The notes beneath the pieces were generated by a model. The model worked only from the letters and a program-made list of their open reading frames with translations. It made no database searches and was not told where the DNA came from. Made by a program: the position numbers and the translations under genes. Of a stretch of 5,833 nucleotides of DNA, positions 1 to 5,713 are shown in pieces (positions within the stretch are counted from its first letter, which is position 1; each line of letters begins with the position of its first letter). Source of the stretch: Acidobacteriaceae bacterium (GTDB lineage Bacteria > Acidobacteriota > Terriglobia > Terriglobales > Acidobacteriaceae); assembly GCA_025929125.1 (NCBI GenBank), contig JAICMT010000118.1, forward strand, positions 1-5,833, read 5' to 3'.

Positions 1-516
1 CGCGAGATGGATGCCTCCCGCTGCATCTCCTATCTCACCATTGAGAAGAAGGGCGGGATCGACGATTCGCTGCAGCAGGAGATCGGCCGAAATGTGTTCG
101 GGTGCGACATCTGCCAGGACGTCTGTCCCTGGAACCGGAAGGCTCCGATAGCTCCAGCCGAACTAAATGAATCAAGGGCGGAGCTGGTAAACCCGCAGCT
201 TGATTGGCTGGCGGCCATGGACAGCGCGGAATTCCGCCGTCAATTCAAGGGCTCGCCCCTGGAGCGCACGGGATGGAAGCGCCTGAGGCGCAACCTCGCC
301 ATCGCGATGGGGAATGAAGCTGATCAGCCTACCGCCGCAAGCTATCTCGAGAGGCTCGATGAGTGGGCAACGTTGCCCGGAGATGGCGTCCACGATGCCG
401 CTCTGCGTGATGCTGCCGATTGGGCGCGCCGCAGGATTCGTGAACGAATTGAAGCCCCCGGGAGTGAAGGTGCGTCTGCTAGCCTAGTGGGGAATGTCGA
501 CAGGCAGTCGCAGTAA
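1..516 (+). CDS. queG: Epoxyqueuosine reductase QueG, C-terminal part (5' end outside window)
   Basis: QueG is the cytoplasmic, cobalamin-dependent iron-sulfur enzyme that reduces epoxyqueuosine to queuosine in the wobble position of GUN-anticodon tRNAs, the last step of Q synthesis. The reading frame is open from base 1, and the ATG at 7 is internal: it opens the family motif MDASRCISYLTIE. A Cys at 22-24 and the cluster CDICQDVCPWN (Cys codons at 103, 112 and 124) match the second half of the two-[4Fe-4S] ferredoxin-like module. The remainder, including FKGSPLERTGWKRLRRN and AIAMGN, is the helical HEAT-like C-terminal region typical of QueG. About 172 codons are present, so roughly half of a normal-length protein is missing, including the B12-binding domain and the first CxxCxxCxxxCP. 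The tail (SLVGNVDRQSQ) is not conserved and overlaps the next gene by 23 bp. No broken motif is seen in the visible part. Confidence 0.93.
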   Translation, partial: REMDASRCISYLTIEKKGGIDDSLQQEIGRNVFGCDICQDVCPWNRKAPIAPAELNESRAELVNPQLDWLAAMDSAEFRRQFKGSPLERTGWKRLRRNLAIAMGNEADQPTAASYLERLDEWATLPGDGVHDAALRDAADWARRRIRERIEAPGSEGASASLVGNVDRQSQ

Positions 517-1480
517 GCAAGCGATTCAAGGGGCGACCGGGCACAGCGGAGCGACAGATGCGGCTGTCCCATTCGATGAAGTGCGGCCGGCTATGCCGAG
601 CGGATCGTTGCGCTCCCGCCTGATTGCGTTGGCAAAATACATGATGCGTACCGAGGTCCACACCTACGCGTTCAGCGTGGCCGCCAACGTCATCCTGTCG
701 CTGTTTCCGTTCATCGTCCTAATGATGACGCTGACCCGGCACGTCTTCAATTCGGTCGCGATGCTGAACGTCGTGGAGCAGATGATGTGGCACTTTCTTC
801 CGGCGAACCAAGACTTCATCATCCGCAACATGCGGGTGCTCTCCCACCCTCACAAAGGCGCCCAGTTGTACTCCCTGGCTATTTTGCTCATCAGCTCGAC
901 AGGCGTCTTTCTGCCGCTGGAGGTGGCGCTGAACGGAGTCTGGGGAGTGAAAGAGAATCGCTCCTATCTGCGCAACCAGCTTGTGTCCGTGGGTCTGGCG
1001 CTCTGTGTGGGTGTGCTCGCCATGAGTTCTGTGGCCGTGAGTACAGCCCAGCAGACGATCCTGTCTGTGGTGTTTTTTCACCACACGCAGAATGTGGTGT
1101 ACGGATTCTTTGCCGGAAGCGCGCTCAAGCTGCTTGGCGTCGTAATGACCGTCCTTATCTTCTTCCTCATATATTGGGTGCTGCCGAACCGGAAGGTCCC
1201 TGCCCGAGCTGTACTGCCGACGGCGATTGTGATCGGGCTGCTCTGGCAGCTCGCCCGGCTCATTTATGTTCTCGTACTGCCGAAGCTGGATTTCGCGGCC
1301 GTATATGGTCCGTTCTACGTATCCATCGGCCTGATGATCTGGGCGTTTCTCTCCGGCCTGCTGCTGCTCGCCGGGGCTCATTTTTCCGCAACCCGCTACT
1401 CGCTTTGCGTCGCACGTGAAGACGAAGAGCAGCAGACTGCGCAGGAGCCTGAGAAGGAGAGCCATGACCGCCGTTCCTGA
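494..1480 (+). CDS. YihY/virulence factor BrkB family inner-membrane protein
   Basis: This is a 328-residue polytopic membrane protein of the YihY/BrkB family, once mislabelled ribonuclease BN. Its molecular function is not established; transport has been suggested. About six hydrophobic segments are visible, near residues 59-80, 124-145, 162-184, 207-229, 238-262 and 272-298. Family signatures include AFSVAANVILSLFPFIVLM (57-75), the PNRKVPARAVLPTA loop (231-244) and YGPFYVSIGLMIWAFLSG followed by LLLLAGAHFSA near the end. The first ~38 residues are polar and low in complexity, and the tail (309-328) is charged and probably cytoplasmic. The ATG at 494 lies inside queG and has no well-spaced Shine-Dalgarno sequence, only GGGG immediately before it, so translation is probably coupled to queG. 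An in-frame ATG at 593 would give 295 residues and still keep the whole family core. The 3' end overlaps the downstream phosphatase gene by 17 bp. Family assignment is firm; the start is less certain. Confidence 0.9.
   Translation: MSTGSRSKQAIQGATGHSGATDAAVPFDEVRPAMPSGSLRSRLIALAKYMMRTEVHTYAFSVAANVILSLFPFIVLMMTLTRHVFNSVAMLNVVEQMMWHFLPANQDFIIRNMRVLSHPHKGAQLYSLAILLISSTGVFLPLEVALNGVWGVKENRSYLRNQLVSVGLALCVGVLAMSSVAVSTAQQTILSVVFFHHTQNVVYGFFAGSALKLLGVVMTVLIFFLIYWVLPNRKVPARAVLPTAIVIGLLWQLARLIYVLVLPKLDFAAVYGPFYVSIGLMIWAFLSGLLLLAGAHFSATRYSLCVAREDEEQQTAQEPEKESHDRRS
1454..1459 (+). promoter_or_regulatory. Ribosome binding site deciding the phosphatase start
   Basis: AAGGAG lies four bases upstream of the ATG at 1464. 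A longer frame could open at GTG 1416, but no comparable purine run precedes that codon. The extra 16 residues it would add (rich in Lys, Arg and Ser) match nothing expected of the family. The site sits inside the last codons of the yihY-like gene, consistent with translational coupling. Confidence 0.7.
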
Positions 1481-3632
1481 GACATTCGGCATGCGCCTTC
1501 GCAGGCTTCCGACCGGCATCGGGGGCGCCGTATTCTGGCTCGCGATCTGGTCAGGGATTCTTTGGCTGGTGCGTCAGGCGCCGAGCATGAGCTCGCCCGT
1601 ACTCGGCTGGATGCAGACCATTGTGGCGGTCGCCATGTTTGGCCTGGCGGTGCCGCTCACCCTGAAGATCGTGCGACAGCGATTCCTCTGGAGTCTGCGG
1701 AGCAAGCTGATACTGACTTACCTGCTAATCGGCCTTGCTCCGGTGCTGCTGTTTTTGACCCTGGTGTTGATCTCCACCTACCTGGCTGTGGGTCAATTCT
1801 CCATTCACCTTGCGGATACCCGGATGCAGCAGCATCTCGACGAGATCGGGCTGGATAACGCGAGCCGCGTCTCCCGAATTGCCCAGATCATGCGCCAACT
1901 CGCCGAGCATCCTCCGCCCACTCTTCGGCCGGGCGGTCCGCGACCCTCGGGGCCCCCAACCGGGCCTCCGGCGCTGGCTGCGCGCGATACTTCGGCGGAC
2001 CCGACCATGTTGCGGCTCGATCGCCACACCGCCGTATACCTGAATGGCTCGCCGCTCTGGGGTCGTCCGGAGACCAGCGCCCTTGGAATCCAGCAACATA
2101 TCGGGACGGAGATGCCGCTGGGACTGCCTCTGTGGGCGACAGACCTCGGCGGCAATCCATTTCGCGGCCTCGTGCTGGACGGACAGGACTTGTACCTGGT
2201 TGCCATTGACCAGCGCCACGTTCAGGGGCGCGGAATACTGAGCGTGGTAACTGCGATGCCGGTGAGTGCCGCCTTCATGGACCTGGTAGCGCAAGATTTG
2301 GGACGAGTTGGCCTCTCAGCCGCAGTGCCGGGGAAAAGCCGAACCGGCCATGACAACGCCGAGGTTTATGGGGGCAAGGAACCGCCGCCGGCGTACTTCT
2401 ACGACTTTCGCGTGCCGTTTGTTTCGACCCTGCAGGTGCGCGAGTGGGAGACGAACGTCGTTGAAAACGTGCCCGTAGAGGTCCACTCGAGACCCTCGCT
2501 GCTCTATCGCCAGCTCTTCGGCAGTTCTCTTGGTGGCATCGTCACCGATTACATCAAGTACGGCCTTATTGGGCTGTGCATCGTGTTCGGGCTGGTGGAA
2601 GCACTGGCACTGGCTCTGGCCCTCCGCCTGAGCGGCAACATCACCGGGTCGGTCGAGGAACTCTACGCCGCTACCCAGCGCGTCGACCGCGGAGACCTCG
2701 TGCATCGCATCCCGGCGCTCTACAGCAGCAAGAAGGACCAGCTCGGAGAGCTGGCTCGATCCTTCAACGGCATGACCGGCTCGCTGGAGCGCCTGCTGAT
2801 CGAGCAGCATGAGAAGGAACGCCTGCAGAGCGAGCTCAGCATCGCGCAAGAGGTGCAGGCCAACCTGTTCCCGCGGCACGTGCGTGATCTGCCTACTCTG
2901 GAACTCCATGGAATCTGCCGTCCGGCGCGTTCCGTCTCTGGCGATTACTACGATTTTCTTCTCTTTCATCGACCAAACACCCCGCAAGGGAACCAAGGCG
3001 GCGAGTGCGGCGCAGGCATCGCCATCGGCGACATAAGCGGAAAGGGCATCTCGGCGGCGCTACTGATGGCCACTCTGCACTCTGCGGTCCGTGCATACCA
3101 GCTCTCCGGTGCAGATCTGGCGCAGAGCGGACTGGGAGCTCCCCAGCGGGATGATGGCAAACTGTTCGAGTCGCCAGGAAGCATTCTTGCCCTCCTGAAT
3201 CGCCATCTTTATCGCAGCACTCAGCCCGCAAAATACGCGACGCTCTTTCTGGCGCACTACGATGCCGATACCTCCGAGCTGACCTACTCGAACGCTGGCC
3301 ATCTTCCCCCCATGGTCATGAGCAGGAACGGTAGCGTTCGCCGCCTCGACTGTGGCGGGACCGTCGTCGGTCTGCTCGACAACATGGAATATCAGCAGGA
3401 GACTATCCGGATGACCTCGGGAGACATCCTGATCGGCTACTCGGACGGCATTACCGAGCCGGAAAACGACTTTGGAGAGTTTGGCGAGGAGCGGCTTCTG
3501 GAAGTCGTGTCCCGCTATCGAGATCAGCCGCTTCACGTCATCTCGGCTCAGGTCATGCTTGCGCTGGAGGCCTGGATTGGCGCCGGCGAGCAGCCTGATG
3601 ACATCACGCTGGTCCTCGCCCGCCAGATTTAG
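1464..3632 (+). CDS. Membrane-anchored PP2C-type (SpoIIE/RsbU family) serine phosphatase with HAMP domain
   Basis: This 722-residue protein is predicted to dephosphorylate phosphoserine or phosphothreonine on a partner protein, classically a STAS anti-anti-sigma factor, in response to a signal sensed outside the cytoplasm. Order of parts: three N-terminal membrane helices (about 21-37, 50-69, 82-109), a large extracytoplasmic region (110-365) with a Pro-rich stretch at 150-172, a fourth helix (367-388), a HAMP domain (388-442, with GDL..RI and DQLGELARSFNGM), a coiled linker (442-468) and the phosphatase domain (470-722). The phosphatase motifs are intact: SGDYYDF (492-498), GDISGKGISAALLMA (522-536), YSNAGHLPP (608-616), YSDGITE (659-665) and PDDITLVLAR (711-720), which supply the metal-binding Asp residues. 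The helix count puts the sensor outside and the HAMP domain inside. The ATG at 1464 was chosen for its AAGGAG; GTG 1416 is an alternative giving 738 residues. It is the last gene of the queG operon. The partner and the signal are unknown, and no STAS or anti-sigma gene is visible nearby. Confidence 0.93.
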   Translation: MTAVPETFGMRLRRLPTGIGGAVFWLAIWSGILWLVRQAPSMSSPVLGWMQTIVAVAMFGLAVPLTLKIVRQRFLWSLRSKLILTYLLIGLAPVLLFLTLVLISTYLAVGQFSIHLADTRMQQHLDEIGLDNASRVSRIAQIMRQLAEHPPPTLRPGGPRPSGPPTGPPALAARDTSADPTMLRLDRHTAVYLNGSPLWGRPETSALGIQQHIGTEMPLGLPLWATDLGGNPFRGLVLDGQDLYLVAIDQRHVQGRGILSVVTAMPVSAAFMDLVAQDLGRVGLSAAVPGKSRTGHDNAEVYGGKEPPPAYFYDFRVPFVSTLQVREWETNVVENVPVEVHSRPSLLYRQLFGSSLGGIVTDYIKYGLIGLCIVFGLVEALALALALRLSGNITGSVEELYAATQRVDRGDLVHRIPALYSSKKDQLGELARSFNGMTGSLERLLIEQHEKERLQSELSIAQEVQANLFPRHVRDLPTLELHGICRPARSVSGDYYDFLLFHRPNTPQGNQGGECGAGIAIGDISGKGISAALLMATLHSAVRAYQLSGADLAQSGLGAPQRDDGKLFESPGSILALLNRHLYRSTQPAKYATLFLAHYDADTSELTYSNAGHLPPMVMSRNGSVRRLDCGGTVVGLLDNMEYQQETIRMTSGDILIGYSDGITEPENDFGEFGEERLLEVVSRYRDQPLHVISAQVMLALEAWIGAGEQPDDITLVLARQI

Positions 3633-3740
3633 CTATTTTGATTTTCGGCAGGTGGTCACCCCACAGCCGGAGTCTCGGCCCTTTTCTTCGCTAGCTGAAG
3701 GAATTAGACCTCATCCGGGATCGAACTGCTCTTAGTTAGC

Positions 3741-3766
3741 CATCCTACGGCCGACTTGCATCCTAC
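3741..3766 (+). repeat. Short direct repeat, CATCCTAC twice
   Basis: The octamer CATCCTAC occurs at 3741-3748 and again at 3759-3766, 18 bases apart start to start. The second copy forms the left arm and loop of the inner stem of the adjacent hairpin. Because the first copy carries the same CATCC, it could compete for the GGATG at 3768-3772. Two copies of an octamer may be chance. Confidence 0.5.
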
Positions 3767-3782
3767 AGGATGATTGTCGGTC
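3749..3782 (+). other. Two-part stem-loop of unknown role
   Basis: The outer stem pairs GGCCGAC (3749-3755) with GTCGGTC (3776-3782): seven pairs, one of them G-T. A symmetrical 3x3 internal loop (TTG/ATT) follows. The inner stem pairs CATCC (3759-3763) with GGATG (3768-3772) around a TACA tetraloop. No T-run follows (the next bases are CCATGCCC), so it is not a standard intrinsic terminator. It could be a leader-RNA element, a factor-dependent termination or mRNA-stabilising structure at the end of the queG operon, or a chance fold. Confidence 0.45.
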
Positions 3783-3827
3783 CCATGCCCTCGCATGTGG
3801 CTTCGGAACCAATCGAACCTACGCACG

Positions 3828-3833
3828 TATAGT
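3828..3833 (+). promoter_or_regulatory. Possible -10 element for the glycosyltransferase gene
   Basis: TATAGT resembles a sigma-70 -10 box. The only nearby -35 candidate, TTCGGA at 3802-3807, is a poor match with a 20-base spacer. If used, transcription would begin near 3840, just past the ATG at 3838, leaving a leader of about 70 bases before the ATG at 3913. The element is weak and supported only by resemblance. Confidence 0.25.
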
Positions 3834-3912
3834 TTGTATGGAACGGCGGCGGAGCCCTCTCGGCTTGCCTGCAGCCGTTCTGCTCAGGTTACTCTTGAGG
3901 TCTACAGAAGCC

Positions 3913-4752
3913 ATGAGCTATGCCCCCAACTCGATCTCCCGATCGACCGCGCCGCCCGGGGTGGCCGCTCTGATTGTGGCAACCGAGCCAGGCCGGGCCC
4001 TCTTGGACGTAATCGAGCCACTGGTGCGCGCCGGAGTGTCTGCGATCGTAGTCGTCGATGATGGAAGCTCCGCGGGCAGAAAATGGGTGCTGGACCGCAT
4101 CAGCATGGAGCCCACTCTGCATCTGTTGCGGCACGCGAGACCCCAGGGTCGGGGCGCCGCATTGAAAACAGGACTGCAGTACATCACAGAGCATCTGCCG
4201 CACTACACCGGAGTTGTCACGACTGCGGCGGATGCTCGCTATGCTGCGAGCGATGTGGTGCGGTTGATGCGGGCCCTCCATAGCTCCCCCAGGCTGGTGA
4301 TTCTCGGCGGCGCATTTTGCGGAAACGATGGGGACCCGGCCAGCGCGGGCTCAGGGCAATCCTTGCGCACTCGCATGCTGGGGCTCGTATTTCAGGTAGT
4401 TACCCACATCTCTCTGCGGGATGTTCAGACGCCATTGCGTGCGTTGCCGGCCGAGCTTCTTCCGCTTCTCCTCAAAGTGCCAGGCGACGAACACGACTAT
4501 GAGTTCTCCATGCTGCTGCACCTGGCACGCCACGGCTATCCGATGGCGGAGCAGGATGTCTACGGCGGCGCCGAGCGGCCGGTCGGTGACAGCGGTCGCA
4601 TGTCATCGTCCGGTTGGCTGAATATTGCGCGTGCGCTGTTGCGCAGCGTACCCTTGGTACCTCTTCCACGTGTGCCTGGAGCCGAATCCGCGCTGGATGG
4701 ACCCGACACCGTGCGCAGAACGGGCAGCTCAAAGGCTCAGCAAACCCGCTGA
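3913..4752 (+). CDS. GT2-type glycosyltransferase, dolichyl-phosphate-mannose-synthase-like, divergent active site
   Basis: This is a 279-residue protein with a GT-A fold; members of the family usually move a sugar from a nucleotide donor to a lipid or other acceptor on the cytoplasmic side. Visible motifs: VAALIVATEPG (strand 1), IVVVDDGS (45-52, nucleotide binding), GRGAALKTGL (79-88), a DxD region reading TTAADARY (103-110), SLRTR (150-154), QTPLRALP (172-179) and DYEFSMLL (195-202). Relatives as I remember them read DADGQH and end in a GN-SSHF-like motif; here the first Asp is Ala (codon 4225-4227) and the end reads MSSSGW. No C-terminal membrane helix pair is evident, so it appears soluble or peripheral. 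I prefer ATG 3913, which has AGAAG just upstream and GAGG 12 bases away. ATG 3838 (304 residues) has no ribosome site and would add a basic-hydrophobic leader with codons unlike its neighbours. Substrate is unknown, and activity may be altered or lost. Confidence 0.8.
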   Translation: MSYAPNSISRSTAPPGVAALIVATEPGRALLDVIEPLVRAGVSAIVVVDDGSSAGRKWVLDRISMEPTLHLLRHARPQGRGAALKTGLQYITEHLPHYTGVVTTAADARYAASDVVRLMRALHSSPRLVILGGAFCGNDGDPASAGSGQSLRTRMLGLVFQVVTHISLRDVQTPLRALPAELLPLLLKVPGDEHDYEFSMLLHLARHGYPMAEQDVYGGAERPVGDSGRMSSSGWLNIARALLRSVPLVPLPRVPGAESALDGPDTVRRTGSSKAQQTR

Positions 4753-4764
4753 AGCGTCACGCGA

Positions 4765-4794
4765 GTGCTACGCCGGAGCGAAGGCGCGGAGCAC
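4765..4794. other. Stem-loop at the convergent gene junction
   Basis: GTGCT (4765-4769) pairs with AGCAC (4790-4794), and CGCC (4771-4774) pairs with GGCG (4783-4786), with a one-base bulge opposite a three-base bulge and an eight-base loop. On the + strand it is followed by six A, not T, so it is not a canonical terminator for the glycosyltransferase. On the - strand the T-run precedes the stem. The A-run encodes Phe-Phe of the transporter, so coding constraint may explain it. It could still slow polymerase or protect 3' ends of either transcript. Confidence 0.3.
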
Positions 4795-5538
4795 AAAAAA
4801 CAGTAGCACGCCGCAGAAGAACACCAGGGCCATGCGAATCCCGGGCTCGCGATTGACTTCCGGCACCAGGTCTGTTGCCGCGACATACATTGTCACTCCT
4901 GCCGAAAGAGGCAGCCCAGCCATCACCCATCCTGGGCGCAAGTTGATCGCCAGCACGCCCAGCAGAGTCGTCGCTCCCAAGAACAGGGAGGAGTTGAGCG
5001 CCGCCCGTCGCCCCTGTCCGCTCGCGAGCATGACGCTCGCCACCGTGAAGCCCTCCGGCAATTTGTGCAGGAATACGGCGACAAACAGCATCCATCCCAG
5101 CCAGCTCGAAAGCACAAATCCAGATCCAATCGCGATTCCATCGAAGAACGTGTGCGTCGCCAGACCCAGCAGCACCGAGTAGCTGCGTCCCGCCGACAGA
5201 AACTCGTGGTGATGCGTCTCCTCGCCGAAGTGGAAGTGTGGCACCAGGCTATGCTCCAGCAGGTGCACTCCCACATAGCCTGCAAGCACCAGAGGCGCTG
5301 CCCAGCGGTTGTTTAGTCGAAACGCCTCCGGCAGCATCTCCAGAATCGCGGCGGCCAACATGAATCCCGCCCCCAGCGCGACAAAGTAGCGAAGTGCCCG
5401 AGCCGAGGGCGACCTCCGAACCAACAGGTATCCACCCAGATAATCGGTCAGTCCAGCCGAGAGCCCCAGCACGAGCGAAATCCAAAACCGCGGTGCGGTG
5501 AGCGCGGTCTTCACGAGCATAGTGCCGTTATCGCACAT
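4768..5538 (-). CDS. ZIP family metal transporter
   Basis: This 256-residue inner-membrane protein is predicted to move divalent metal (zinc, perhaps iron or manganese) into the cytoplasm. About eight hydrophobic segments are present. The paired signatures are HTFFDGIAIGSGF (129-141, helix 4) and HKLPEGF (158-164, helix 5), which line the metal path. A His-rich loop (HFHFGEETHHH, 101-111) lies between helices 3 and 4, as is common for ZIP proteins. The related motifs EMLPEAF (67-73) and TDLVPEV (222-228) sit in the first and last helix triplets and fit the family's internal pseudo-symmetry. Lys159 and Thr130 occupy positions that hold acidic/amide ligands in binuclear ZIPs. ATG 5538 is given as the start; ATG 5520 (250 residues) is equally possible, and neither has a clear ribosome site. 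It is convergent with the glycosyltransferase and divergent from ychF, so it is probably transcribed alone. No clear Zur- or Fur-like operator was recognised upstream. Confidence 0.9.
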   Translation of the reverse strand: MCDNGTMLVKTALTAPRFWISLVLGLSAGLTDYLGGYLLVRRSPSARALRYFVALGAGFMLAAAILEMLPEAFRLNNRWAAPLVLAGYVGVHLLEHSLVPHFHFGEETHHHEFLSAGRSYSVLLGLATHTFFDGIAIGSGFVLSSWLGWMLFVAVFLHKLPEGFTVASVMLASGQGRRAALNSSLFLGATTLLGVLAINLRPGWVMAGLPLSAGVTMYVAATDLVPEVNREPGIRMALVFFCGVLLFFVLRAFAPA

Positions 5539-5713
5539 CTGGTTGGCATGGCAGTTTTCGGGCGAATGAATTGCGCCGACTCGTTGCTGCCGGCATCCGT
5601 ACCATTCTAACCGTGCTGCGCGCCCGTGCCTCGCAATGCTCTATCCTGTACGAGGCTCCTGATTCGCCTGCCAACGCGGGCCCCCGATCACGATCAAGGA
5701 AAATAGCCACTCC
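5539..5713. other. Divergent intergenic region between the ZIP gene and ychF
   Basis: This 175-bp stretch must carry promoters for both flanking genes, but none is convincing. TTGCTG (5584-5589) with TCTAAC (5606-5611, 16-base spacer) and TATCCT (5642-5647, no -35 partner) are the best + strand candidates. An inverted repeat GCCTCG/CGAGGC (5628-5633 and 5651-5656) with a 17-base loop surrounds TATCCT and could be an operator or chance. No RNA gene is visible. Confidence 0.35.
5696..5700 (+). promoter_or_regulatory. Likely ribosome binding site of ychF
   Basis: AAGGA ends 13 bases before the ATG at 5714, which is longer than usual spacing. No better purine run lies closer. The protein sequence starting at this ATG aligns naturally with the YchF N-terminus, so the start is sound even though the site is not ideal. 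Confidence 0.45.

Larger units (their letters stand above)
3633..3912. other. Intergenic region between the phosphatase and glycosyltransferase genes
   Basis: This 280-bp gap holds no credible coding sequence or tRNA. It contains a stem-loop (3749-3782), the octamer CATCCTAC at 3741-3748 and 3759-3766, and a weak promoter-like hexamer at 3828-3833. I see no hairpin followed by a T-run after the phosphatase stop, so termination of the upstream operon is not explained by an obvious intrinsic terminator. An in-frame ATG at 3838 would extend the glycosyltransferase by 25 residues into the 3' part of this gap. Confidence 0.6.

Noticed and set aside
1416..1463. GTG-started N-terminal extension of the phosphatase
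   Set aside because: ATG 1464 has AAGGAG at good spacing. The 16 extra residues lie within the upstream gene and show no family feature.
719..1519. Long open frame (266 codons) on the minus strand opposite the yihY-like gene
   Set aside because: Its product is rich in His, Arg and Gln with no recognisable domain, and it lies antisense to a clear membrane protein gene. It is a shadow frame of GC-rich coding DNA.
2316..2996. Minus-strand open frame (226 codons) opposite the phosphatase
   Set aside because: It covers the antisense of the sensor, HAMP and early PP2C regions, whose motifs are intact on the + strand; no homology-like pattern or ribosome site is seen.
3600..3665. Possible intrinsic terminator after the phosphatase (GCC ... 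TTTTGATTTTC ... GGC)
   Set aside because: Only three to four pairs form around a very long loop, and the T-rich part is inside the loop rather than after a stem.
3706..3730. tRNA-like T-arm fragment (GGGATCGAAC and its complement GTTCGATCCC)
   Set aside because: The flanking bases do not form the five-pair T stem, and no acceptor, D or anticodon arm can be drawn around it. The same holds for AATCGAACC near 3811.
4625..5182. Plus-strand open frame (185 codons) opposite the ZIP gene
   Set aside because: It overlaps the glycosyltransferase end and the antisense of the transporter core. The translated sequence is low in hydrophobic order and matches nothing.
5628..5656. GCCTCG/CGAGGC inverted repeat as a metal-regulator operator for the ZIP gene
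   Set aside because: The 17-base separation and GC-rich arms do not resemble Zur or Fur boxes, and six-base inverted repeats are expected by chance in this composition. It is noted only in the intergenic entry.
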